Positions 38,841 through 47,412 of a stretch of DNA of 64,000 nt are shown here, piece by piece. The stretch's first letter is position 1. Each line of letters begins with the position of its first letter. The notes under the pieces were generated by a model. It made no database searches and was not told where the DNA came from. It saw only the letters and a program-made list of their open reading frames with translations. Source of the DNA: Stagnimonas sp. (GTDB lineage: Bacteria > Pseudomonadota > Gammaproteobacteria > Nevskiales > Nevskiaceae); the NCBI GenBank assembly GCA_030696045.1, contig JAUYNO010000094.1, positions 1 through 64,000 on the forward strand, read 5' to 3'. The translations under genes were made by a program, and so were the position numbers.

Positions 38841-39290
38841 TCAGCGCGCCGACCAGAACCACCACAGCAGGCCGACGCCGAGCAGGAACAGCAGCGCCGA
38901 CAGCCAGCGGCGCCGGCGCGGGAGGCGCTGCGGCGGCGCTGCGGCCGGCCGATAGTGATCCAACAGCAGCTGCAGATTGCGCCGGTTGCTGCGATAGGCG
39001 AAGTCGTAGAGATCGCCGAACACCGGCACCAGGCCGGCGACCGCGTCGAGGGCGACATTGCGGATCATGCGCAGCTTCAGCTCGCCGGGCGCGCCCATGC
39101 GGTGCGCCTCAATCACGACATAGCCGCCCATCAGCAGGCCGGCGAGGTCGCCGACGCCGGGGATCAGGCCGATCAGCGACTCCAGGCCGATGCGGAAGCG
39201 GGTACCGGGGATGCGGATCAATTCATCCAGCCAGTAGGCCAGGGTTTCGATCCGCTGCAGGTTGGGCGGCGTGGGCGGAGCCGGGGTCAT
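38841..39290 (-). CDS. DUF4112 domain-containing membrane protein
   Basis: LAYWLDELIRIPGTRFRIGLESLIGLIPGVGDLAGLLMGGYVV...NVALDAVAGLVPVFGDLYDFAYRSNRRN. Confidence 0.9.
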   Translation of the reverse strand: MTPAPPTPPNLQRIETLAYWLDELIRIPGTRFRIGLESLIGLIPGVGDLAGLLMGGYVVIEAHRMGAPGELKLRMIRNVALDAVAGLVPVFGDLYDFAYRSNRRNLQLLLDHYRPAAAPPQRLPRRRRWLSALLFLLGVGLLWWFWSAR

Positions 39291-39353
39291 TGGGGTCGAA
39301 TGGGTGGCAGCAGCGTTAGACTGTGAGCCTATTCACAATAAATAAAAACGCCC

Positions 39354-41888
39354 ATGCGAATGCTCGCCGCTCTGAGCTACTGGCTGGCTTGGTGGCTGTA
39401 CCGGCCGATGCTGGCCCTGGTCAGCTTCAAGGTCACGCCGGAAAATCTTCAGGAGCGCCTGGGCTTGGACCCGGCGAAACCGTTGGTCTTCGTGCTGCCC
39501 ACCCGCAGCTGGATCGACCTGTTCGCGCTCGACAAGGTCTGCCGCCACTACGGCCTGCCGCGCCCGCAGCGCACCGGCGCCAGCCTGCCCACGGCAGGCC
39601 GCGCCGGCTGCGTCTACCTGCCGGCCCTGCTGGAAACCCGCGTGCGCACCACCGAGCTGTCGCAGGTGCTGCTCGATGTCGCGAAGGATTCGGCCTTCGA
39701 CATCCAGATCGTGCCGGTGTCGGTGTTCTGGGGCCGCGATCCGGGCTCCGAGAAGAGCCTGTGGAAGCTGCTGTTCGCCGACATCCCGCAGGCGGGCAGC
39801 GTCCGCAAGTTCTTCATCAGCCTGGTGAACTCGCGCAACATGCTGGCCAACTTCGCGCAGCCGGTATCGTTCCGCGCCCAGGTCGAGCAGGACCAGGACG
39901 CCGCCAAGGCGATCAAGAAGCTGATCCGCGCCCTGCACTTCCACTTCCTGCGTGCGCGTACCGCAGCGCTGGGGCCGGAGCTGCCGCCGCGCCGGATCAT
40001 GCTGGAGCGGGTGGTCAACTCCAAGCTGGTGCGGCGCGCCATCGAGCAGGAGTCCAAGGACAAGAGCCTGACCATCGAGCAGGCGCGCAAGCGCGCCCGC
40101 AAGCTGGCCGACGAGATCGGCGCCGACTACTCCAGCGCGGCGATCAACTTCCTCGAGCGCCTGCTGACCCTGTTCGTCTGGGAGCGGGTGTTCCGGGGCG
40201 TCGATGTGCAGAACCTCGACCGCGTGCGCGAGCTGGCGCAGAACCACGAGATCATCTACCTGCCCAGCCACCGCTCGCACGCGGACTACCTGCTGCTCTC
40301 GTACACGCTGTATCACCAGGGCCTGGTGCCGCCGCACATCGCCGCCGGCATCAACCTCAACTTCTGGCCGGTGGGCGGCCTGCTGCGCCGCTGCGGCGCC
40401 TTCTACATGCGCCGCAAGTTCGCCGGCGACCCGCTCTACACGGCGGTGTTCCGGGGCTATGTCGATGCCCTGATCGCCAAGGGTTACGCCATCGAGTTTT
40501 TCCCGGAGGGCGGCCGCAGCCGTACCGGCCGCCTGCTGACGCCGAAGACCGGCCTGCTGGCGATGGTGGTGGAGAGCGCCCTGCGCAGCCGCGCCCGACC
40601 GGTGATGATCGTTCCGGTCTACATCGGCTACGACAAGGTCTGGGAGGTCGGCAGCTACTTCAAGGAACTGAAGGGCGGCGGCAAGCAGAAGGAATCCGCC
40701 GAGGGCCTGCTGAAGGCCGGCAAGATCCTGACCAAGAGCCACGGCAAGGCCTATCTCAACTTTGGCGAGCCGATCGCGCTGCAGGCCTATGCCGACCAGC
40801 AGCTGCCGGACTGGCGCGAGCATTTCGGCGGTAGCGCCGAAACGCAGCCGGACAGCCGGCCGGAGGGCTATCCGGCGTTCGTGAAAGAGCTGGCCGAGGA
40901 GAACATGCGCCGCATCAACGCGGCGGCGGTGGCCAATCCCTGCGGCCTGTCGGCGGTGGCGCTGCTGGCCAGCCCGCGCGGCGCGGCCAGCGAGGACGAG
41001 ATTGTCGAGCAGATCGGCCATCTGGCCTGGCTGCTGAAGGGCGAGCCCTATTCGAAGCAGCTCTACATTCCGGACGCCAATCCGAAGACGGTGCTGGAGT
41101 GGGCGGCGCCGGTATCGCGCCTGCTGCGGGTGCCGCACCCCTGGGGCGATCTGGTCGGCTGCGCCAGCCGCGACGCGGTGCTGCTCACCTACAACCGCAA
41201 CAACATCCAGCACCTGTTTGCGTTTCCTTCCCTGATCGCCAGCCTGTTCCGCACCCGTGCGCGGCTGTCGGAAGACGCGGTGCTCACCGGCTGCCGCGCG
41301 CTCTACCCCTTCCTGCGCACCGAGTTCTTCCTGCACTGGCCGGCGGAGGAAATCGAGCCGGTGGCGCGGCGCACGCTGGAGGTCATGGTCAATCTGGGCC
41401 TGCTACGCCGCGATGGCGACGATCTCTGGCGGCCGGACGTGACCTCGAAGGCCTTCTCCACCTTGGCCATGCTCGGTCGCATTCTGGGCGAAACCCTGGA
41501 GCGCTACGGCATGACGGCGCTGCTGCTGGCCGAGGAACGCAAGACCCCGCAGAACCTGCTGCGCAGCAAGTTCGAGCAGGACTGCCGCCTGCTCGCCGAG
41601 CGCATGGCCGTGCTCACCGGCCGCGACGCACCGGAGTTCTTCGACCCGGCGCTGTTCAAGGGATATCTCAACACCCTGATCGGCATCGGCCTGGTCACCG
41701 AGCAGGGCCACGGCGAAGGCGAAAAGCTGCTGACGGTGGACGCCCGCATTGATCGCATCGCCGAACGCTCGCTGGAACTTCTGTCCGACGAGAGCCGTCA
41801 GACCCTGCTACAGCTGCTGTCCCGGCGACGGGATACCACGCTCACCGGCGGCGAGCCGGCGGCCGACAGCCCGCCGTCCTCCCCTTGA
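39354..41888 (+). CDS. plsB: glycerol-3-phosphate 1-O-acyltransferase PlsB
   Basis: YLPSHRSHADYLLLSYTLY (HX4D), GAFYMRR, FFPEGGRSRTGRLL, MIVPVYIGYDKVWE motifs over 844 aa. Confidence 0.95.
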   Translation: MRMLAALSYWLAWWLYRPMLALVSFKVTPENLQERLGLDPAKPLVFVLPTRSWIDLFALDKVCRHYGLPRPQRTGASLPTAGRAGCVYLPALLETRVRTTELSQVLLDVAKDSAFDIQIVPVSVFWGRDPGSEKSLWKLLFADIPQAGSVRKFFISLVNSRNMLANFAQPVSFRAQVEQDQDAAKAIKKLIRALHFHFLRARTAALGPELPPRRIMLERVVNSKLVRRAIEQESKDKSLTIEQARKRARKLADEIGADYSSAAINFLERLLTLFVWERVFRGVDVQNLDRVRELAQNHEIIYLPSHRSHADYLLLSYTLYHQGLVPPHIAAGINLNFWPVGGLLRRCGAFYMRRKFAGDPLYTAVFRGYVDALIAKGYAIEFFPEGGRSRTGRLLTPKTGLLAMVVESALRSRARPVMIVPVYIGYDKVWEVGSYFKELKGGGKQKESAEGLLKAGKILTKSHGKAYLNFGEPIALQAYADQQLPDWREHFGGSAETQPDSRPEGYPAFVKELAEENMRRINAAAVANPCGLSAVALLASPRGAASEDEIVEQIGHLAWLLKGEPYSKQLYIPDANPKTVLEWAAPVSRLLRVPHPWGDLVGCASRDAVLLTYNRNNIQHLFAFPSLIASLFRTRARLSEDAVLTGCRALYPFLRTEFFLHWPAEEIEPVARRTLEVMVNLGLLRRDGDDLWRPDVTSKAFSTLAMLGRILGETLERYGMTALLLAEERKTPQNLLRSKFEQDCRLLAERMAVLTGRDAPEFFDPALFKGYLNTLIGIGLVTEQGHGEGEKLLTVDARIDRIAERSLELLSDESRQTLLQLLSRRRDTTLTGGEPAADSPPSSP

Positions 41889-41972
41889 CAGCAGCCTCGT
41901 TATAATTCCGCGCCGCAGAAAAGCTCTCATTCTCGACGCGCCAGCCGGCGCGCCCATTTCCACCGGGACTCC

Positions 41973-42719
41973 ATGTCCACGTTCAATCGCACCCTGCTGG
42001 CCGTCGCCGTCGCCAGCCTCGCCCTCGCCGCCTGCCAGAAGAAAGAGGCCGCTCCGGCCATCACCAAGGCCGAGGAGCTGACCACCGACGCGCAGAAGTT
42101 CGGCTACGCCATCGGCGTCGACCTCGCCCGTTCGCTGCAGCCGGTGAAGGACGACGTCGACATCAAGGCCCTGGAAGCCGGCCTCGACACCGTGTTCTCC
42201 GGCGGCACCTCGGTGCTGGACGACGCCGCCCGCGAGCAGATCAAGAACTCGGTCGCCGAAAAGCTGCAGAAGAAGCAGCTGGAAGAGCGCACCGCCGCCG
42301 CCAGCAAGTCGAAGGAAGAAGGCGACAAGTTCCTGGCCGAGAACGCCAAGAAGGCCGGCGTCAAGACCACCGCCACCGGCCTGCAGTACGAAGTGCTGAC
42401 CGAAGGCAAGGGCGCCGCCCCCAAGGCCACCGACACCGTCACCGTGCACTACAAGGGCACGCTGCTGAACGGCGAGACCTTCGACAGCAGCTACGACCGC
42501 GGCCAGCCGGTCAGCTTCCCGCTGCAGAACGTCATCCCGGGCTGGACCGAAGGCCTGCAGCTGATGCAGCCGGGCGCCAAGTACAAGTTCGTGATCCCGG
42601 CCAACCTCGCCTACGGCGAGCGTGGCGCCGGCGTGAAGATCGGCCCCAACGCCACCCTGGTGTTCGAGGTCGAGCTGCTGTCGATCGGCGAAGCCAAGCC
42701 GGCAGCCGCCAAGAAGTAA
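41973..42719 (+). CDS. FKBP-type peptidyl-prolyl cis-trans isomerase (Mip/FkpA-like lipoprotein)
   Basis: Lipobox LAAC; N-terminal dimerisation region; VTVHYKGTLLNGETFDSSYDRGQPVSFPLQNVIPGWTEGLQLM. Confidence 0.95.
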   Translation: MSTFNRTLLAVAVASLALAACQKKEAAPAITKAEELTTDAQKFGYAIGVDLARSLQPVKDDVDIKALEAGLDTVFSGGTSVLDDAAREQIKNSVAEKLQKKQLEERTAAASKSKEEGDKFLAENAKKAGVKTTATGLQYEVLTEGKGAAPKATDTVTVHYKGTLLNGETFDSSYDRGQPVSFPLQNVIPGWTEGLQLMQPGAKYKFVIPANLAYGERGAGVKIGPNATLVFEVELLSIGEAKPAAAKK

Positions 42720-42735
42720 GCCTCGGCGGTTCAGC

Positions 42736-42765
42736 AAAAAGGGCGGCCACTGGCCGCCCTTTTTC
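42736..42765 (+). terminator. rho-independent terminator after the FKBP gene
   Basis: AAAAAGGGCGGCCACTGGCCGCCCTTTTT. Confidence 0.9.
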
Positions 42766-42797
42766 ATTGCCCCGGTCGAACCGGCGGCATCGCAGCC

Positions 42798-43229
42798 TCA
42801 GTTGCCGCAGGCCTTGCCCAACTCGACCTGGGCCTTGTCGAGGCGCTCCTGGAACTCCTCATCGGTCATCCGCGCCAGCGAGCCATCGGGCTGCGCGACA
42901 CCGAGCCGGCGCGCGGTCTTTTCTTCCAGATGGCTCACCCGCTCGCGCGCCTCGGTGCAGCGCTTGGCCTTGGCTTCGCGCTCAACCTTGTCGTCGACCT
43001 TGGGCGCGGCCGGAGTCGCCAGTGCCGTGGCCGGCTTGGGCGCGGCGGCCGCAGGCGGCGCCGGTGATGGCGTCGCGGGCACGACGCTTATTGACGTCTC
43101 TTCGGCGCCGACGTCCGGTGGCGGCGTCTGGCTGTAGTGCACCTGGCCACGGGCGTCGACCCAGCGGTAGACCTTGGCCTCGGCCAGCACGGGCAAAGCA
43201 AGCAGGATGAGCAGGAGTGCGCGATTCAT
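42798..43229 (-). CDS. DUF4124 domain-containing protein
   Basis: Signal peptide then KVYRWVDARGQVHYSQTPPP. Confidence 0.85.
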   Translation of the reverse strand: MNRALLLILLALPVLAEAKVYRWVDARGQVHYSQTPPPDVGAEETSISVVPATPSPAPPAAAAPKPATALATPAAPKVDDKVEREAKAKRCTEARERVSHLEEKTARRLGVAQPDGSLARMTDEEFQERLDKAQVELGKACGN

Positions 43230-43248
43230 GCCCCTGAGTCTAGCGCGC

Positions 43249-43286
43249 AAAAAAGAGGGCGGCTCTGCACGCTGTCAGGCCGCCCT
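43249..43286 (-). terminator. probable terminator of the DUF1329 gene
   Basis: GGGCGGC...GCCGCCC stem followed on the minus strand by TCTTTTTTGC. Confidence 0.6.
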
Positions 43287-43305
43287 TCCTCCACACCCCA
43301 AATCG

Positions 43306-44673
43306 TTACTTCGTCGCCTGCTTGGACACGTTGGCGGGATCGAAGAAGCCCACATCGTAATCCTTCTGCAGTGTCTCCGGTTCCTCGTTGTTCATCGACA
43401 GCGTGAGGTAGCGGCCGGACTGCAGGTCATACACCGTCTCGATGGCATAGCCCGGCGCCAGTTGCTCGCGCGGGCCATCGTAGGCCTGCACGAACTGACC
43501 TTCCTGCACTCGCCAGAGCGAGCCGCGGGCATCGAAATTGTCGACCGCCAGGATCTGCCAGCTGTCCTCGTCAATGTAGAACATGCGCTTCTTGTAGACG
43601 TGCGTGGTCGAGGGCCGGACATTGGCCTCCACCACCCAGACCCGGTGCAGCTCGTAGCGCGACAGGTCCTGATTGAGGTGCCCCTTCCGCAGGAAGTCCT
43701 TGTACTTGACCTTGTCGGAATGGATCTCGTAGGCGTTGTAGGCGACGTAGATCTCCTTCTTGCCGATCAGCTTCCAGCTGTAGCGATCCGTGGCGCCGTT
43801 GTACATGTCGAACTGGTCGTTGGTGCGCAGACCATCCGCCCCGGTACCGGGGTTGTCGTAGCCGACATTGGGCGCTCGCCGCAGACGGCGCTGGCCGGGG
43901 TTGTACTGCCAGGCCCGGCGCGGCTCGTTGACCTGATCCATGGTCTCGTGCACCAGGGTGATCAGGCCGGCCAGACGCGGCGGCGACGTGATGGTCTGCA
44001 GAAAGTAGATGCCGACGTTGTTGAGCTGCTCCGGGCTCAGCGTCCGCGAGCCGTACAAGAACTTCACCTGCTCGCGAATCTTGACCAGGTTGTAATCACC
44101 GCCAGCGGTCACCGCTGCCTGGATGTTCCAGCGGTCGGCGCCGACGCCGCGATAGCGCAGCTTGTGATTCCAGATCGGGTCGTTGCCGGTCTTCGGAATC
44201 GGAAAGGGAATTCCCAGCACGGCACCCTTGACGGTTTCACCGCCGTTGCTGACCTCGGCCTCGAGCGCGTTCTTGTAGGTCGCCGCGTAAACGAAGTCCG
44301 GATACGCGGCGGTGCGGCGCGCCGGAAAGACGTTCATCTTGTAGCTGTCGGGAAACTTCGCGAACAGAGCCTTCTGCCCGTCGGTCAGCCTGGTCTTGTA
44401 CTGATCCAGATTGGCCTTGGTGATGGAGAACTTCGGCTTGTCGTCCGGGAAGGGATTGCACAGGCGCTTGCCGGGCCCGCCATAACAGGCAGGCGGCTGC
44501 GTCAAGCCACCCTCCCACTTGGGAATGCTGCCGTCCTTGTTACCGGCACGCTCGGCGCCCACCGGTGTCAGCTCGGCCTTGAGCTTGTCGGCCTCGGCCG
44601 GCGACACCTTGGCCTGCACGGGAAGGCTGGCCACGACACAGGCCAGCGCCAGCAACAGCGCGCGTTTCTTCAT
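43306..44673 (-). CDS. DUF1329 domain-containing protein (LolA/outer-membrane lipoprotein-sorting-like)
   Basis: Signal peptide; KLKAELTPVGAERAGNKDGSIPKWEGG...YSWKLIGKKEIYVAYNAYEIHSDKVKY. Confidence 0.9.
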   Translation of the reverse strand: MKKRALLLALACVVASLPVQAKVSPAEADKLKAELTPVGAERAGNKDGSIPKWEGGLTQPPACYGGPGKRLCNPFPDDKPKFSITKANLDQYKTRLTDGQKALFAKFPDSYKMNVFPARRTAAYPDFVYAATYKNALEAEVSNGGETVKGAVLGIPFPIPKTGNDPIWNHKLRYRGVGADRWNIQAAVTAGGDYNLVKIREQVKFLYGSRTLSPEQLNNVGIYFLQTITSPPRLAGLITLVHETMDQVNEPRRAWQYNPGQRRLRRAPNVGYDNPGTGADGLRTNDQFDMYNGATDRYSWKLIGKKEIYVAYNAYEIHSDKVKYKDFLRKGHLNQDLSRYELHRVWVVEANVRPSTTHVYKKRMFYIDEDSWQILAVDNFDARGSLWRVQEGQFVQAYDGPREQLAPGYAIETVYDLQSGRYLTLSMNNEEPETLQKDYDVGFFDPANVSKQATK

Positions 44674-44772
44674 CTCTCCTCCGAAAGCTTTATTTGTGCC
44701 GCGACCTTAGCGCAGACCTGACATCCGTGCCAGATCGAAGCCCCGGTGAAATCAGCCTAAAGGGCTGCGCGC

Positions 44773-46491
44773 TCAGCAGTAGATGAACGGATCTTCCTCG
44801 TACTCGCCGACCGCGCCGCCGGTGAGCACCGGATTCATCGCGCCGATAGGCGAGACATTGTCCCAGTACTGGTGGCGCAGCTGCACCAGCCCGGTCTGGA
44901 AGCTGCAGTAGCCGACATCCTTGACGGCACGCGGCATGCCGGCGAGGCCCAGCTGGGCCAGCGCCTCGGCGACCACGCCCTTGTCGGGATTGGCCGAGAG
45001 CACGCCCCAGCCGATCTGCAGCCAGGGCGCCGCCGGATTGATCGGCAGGCCGCCCAGGTCGAACACACCCTCGACCGGATCGTAGTCCGCGATCGGCGGC
45101 AGGTAGGCGGCTTCTTCCAGGGCGCGCCGCAGCTGCCAGTTGCTGAGGGTGGTGCCGTCGGCGGCGACCGCCATCAGCGACTGGTTGCCCGGCCGCACCT
45201 CGATGCCACCGCCATGGCCGAGCAGACGCCGCGCTTCCAGCAGCACCCGGGAGGCGATGCCCGCCGACAGCGGCGTCGAGAAGCTGGTGCCGGCGGTGAA
45301 TTCGTTGGTGCCCTCTTCGCAAGCCATGCAGTACGGCAGGTTCTGGGTGAAGTCGGAGATGAAGTCCGGGAACAGGCCGGACAGCAGGGTGCGACCGTTG
45401 GAGGAGTCCTCCTCGAAGCCGGAGACGCCGATGCTCCACCAGGGGCCGGCGCCGGCCCGCAGCGGGCTCAGGCCAGGACCGTTGCCGGCCGAGCTGAAGT
45501 GCAGCTTGCCCAGCGCCACCACGCCCTCGAAGGTCTTGTAGAAGGTATTGGCCTCCGGCAGCGGAATGCCGGTGACCGGGATCGATGAGCCATAGCTGGT
45601 GGTGACAATGTCCACCGCCGGATGCAGGAAGGCGAAGGCATGCGATGCCTCCGAGCCCAGCGCGTCCGGCTCGACGAACATCAGCACCGCCTCCGGGTTG
45701 GCGGTGAGCACCGAGGACGAGGTGCCGACGCCGTGGGTGTCGTCCTCGCTGTCCGGCAGGATCGGGATGCTGCCCTCGGCCGGCTCCTTGAGCGTGACCG
45801 CGACGATATTGGTGCCCTTGAACCAGTACAGCTCGCCCTTCTTGATGCCGGCCCAGAGCGCGGCATCGGCAGCGAAGTCGGCGGCGAAGTCGCCGGTCCG
45901 GGTCAGTTGCAGCTGGTGGGCGGCATCAATGCCCAGCTCGGCCAGCAGCTCCGGCGTGACGCTGGCCGGCGGATGGCCTTCCGGATAGATCGTGCTGCCA
46001 GCGTTGTAGAAGTCATGGTAGGGATTGATACCGGTGTCGATGTCGGCCACCACCACCCGCGCGACCGCGCCGATGCCGCCAGAGGAGGAGCCACCGCCAG
46101 AACTGCTGGAGCTGCTGCCGCCCGAGGTCGAGCCTCCAGAGCTGGAGCCACCCGAGGTGGAACCGCCGGACGTAGACCCACCCGAGGTGGACCCGCCGGA
46201 AGTCGAGCCACCCGAGGTGCTGCCTCCAGAGGTAGACCCGCCGGAGCTGCTACCGGAGGAACCGCTGGAGCTGCTGCCGCCGGAGGAGGAGGAAGAGGAC
46301 GAAGACGACGAGGAACTGCTGCTCGACGAGGACGAAGAGCTGCCCGAACTGCTGGAACCACCCGAGGAACTAGAGCCGGAGCTGGAGGAGCCACCCGGAT
46401 CGCTGCCCTCGTCAGCACCGGAAGGGCTGCCGCAGCCGGCAAGCAGGAGGCTGCCGAGCAGGGCGGCGATGAGCAGGTTCGGAATCTTCAT
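44773..46491 (-). CDS. S8 (subtilisin)-like serine protease lipoprotein with long Ser/Gly linker
   Basis: Lipobox LAGC; poly-(S/G/T) linker; VVVADIDTGINPYHD (Asp), DDTHGVGTSSSV (His), GTSFSTPLSAGIASRVL (Ser) in the S8 order. Confidence 0.82.
   Translation of the reverse strand: MKIPNLLIAALLGSLLLAGCGSPSGADEGSDPGGSSSSGSSSSGGSSSSGSSSSSSSSSSSSSSSSSSSSGGSSSSGSSGSSSGGSTSGGSTSGGSTSGGSTSGGSTSGGSTSGGSSSGGSTSGGSSSSSSGGGSSSGGIGAVARVVVADIDTGINPYHDFYNAGSTIYPEGHPPASVTPELLAELGIDAAHQLQLTRTGDFAADFAADAALWAGIKKGELYWFKGTNIVAVTLKEPAEGSIPILPDSEDDTHGVGTSSSVLTANPEAVLMFVEPDALGSEASHAFAFLHPAVDIVTTSYGSSIPVTGIPLPEANTFYKTFEGVVALGKLHFSSAGNGPGLSPLRAGAGPWWSIGVSGFEEDSSNGRTLLSGLFPDFISDFTQNLPYCMACEEGTNEFTAGTSFSTPLSAGIASRVLLEARRLLGHGGGIEVRPGNQSLMAVAADGTTLSNWQLRRALEEAAYLPPIADYDPVEGVFDLGGLPINPAAPWLQIGWGVLSANPDKGVVAEALAQLGLAGMPRAVKDVGYCSFQTGLVQLRHQYWDNVSPIGAMNPVLTGGAVGEYEEDPFIYC
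46075..46400 (-). repeat. low-complexity Ser/Gly linker-coding tract with (TSGG)n
   Basis: Encodes GGSSSSGSSSSGG...SSSSSSSS...GGSTSGGSTSGGSTSGG. Confidence 0.9.
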
Positions 46492-46575
46492 GAGTATCGA
46501 GGGGGGCCGCAGTTGAGGAATGGTCCAGCAGGCAAATACTGGGCCCGGGCCGGCGACGCGAACAGCCCCCAATTC

Positions 46576-47397
46576 TCAGGTTGGCGACGGCGCCTGCAGG
46601 CTGTAGTAACGGGCCAGCAGCGCATGCAGCGCCGGGTGGTGCCGGTGCAGCGCCGCCGGCTGCTGGAAGTAGGCCTCGCTGACCACCCCGAAGAACTCGC
46701 CCGGACTCTGCGCTCCGTACTTGTCGAGCACCGGCGGCCGGCGGTGGCGCTGCAGCCGCGCGTACTCGGCGCCCATGACCTCGGCCCATTCGGCCGCCAG
46801 CTCCGGCGGCATCGGTGGCGCGCCCTCGCCGGCCGGGTTCTCCTCGTCGAGGGCGTGGGCGAACTCGTGGATCACGACATTGACCGGGTCACCCGCCAGC
46901 GCCGCCGCCACATCGGCCCAGGACAGCACCACCTGACCCGGCCCCTGCTCGCCGATGCGCTCGTCCGGCTCGTCATCGACCAGCTCCAGGCCGTCGTCGG
47001 CGAGCGGCTCGCGCAGTGGCGGCACCAGGAAGGCATCGGGGTAGACCAGGATTTCGCGCACGGCAGGGAACAGGGGCTGCAACTCCGCCTCCGGCTGCAG
47101 GCGCAGCAGACAGGCAAGGCCGGCGATCAGCAGGCGCTGCTCCTCGTCCAGGGCATGGCCACCACAGGCCAGCCAGCGCTTGCTGTGGCGGAAGCGCTGT
47201 ACCTGGGCGAACCAGCGCTCGCGCTGCGCGCCGTCCAGCCAGTCCGCTTGGGGAATGCCTTGCCGCAGGCGCTCGCGCTCGGGCGCAGACAACGGCGCCG
47301 ACAACCGCCCGGCCAGCCGGCGCCGCTGCCGCCACCAGCGCCCGAGCAAGTACAGCGCCAGGCCAGCGGCCAGGGCGGGGATCAGCCAGATCGGCAC
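46576..47397 (-). CDS. mtfA: MtfA-family (peptidase M90) zinc-dependent peptidase
   Basis: VNVVIHEFAHALDEENPAGEG...EFFGVVSEAYFQQP. Confidence 0.92.
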   Translation of the reverse strand: MPIWLIPALAAGLALYLLGRWWRQRRRLAGRLSAPLSAPERERLRQGIPQADWLDGAQRERWFAQVQRFRHSKRWLACGGHALDEEQRLLIAGLACLLRLQPEAELQPLFPAVREILVYPDAFLVPPLREPLADDGLELVDDEPDERIGEQGPGQVVLSWADVAAALAGDPVNVVIHEFAHALDEENPAGEGAPPMPPELAAEWAEVMGAEYARLQRHRRPPVLDKYGAQSPGEFFGVVSEAYFQQPAALHRHHPALHALLARYYSLQAPSPT

Positions 47398-47412
47398 GGG
47401 CGGCGCGCGCGG

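Noticed and set aside
41885-41906. Perfect TTGACA and TATAAT hexamers upstream of the FKBP gene
   Set aside because: Spacer is only 10 bp, too short for a sigma-70 promoter needing ~17; TATAAT may still act as a -10, but the pair was not called.
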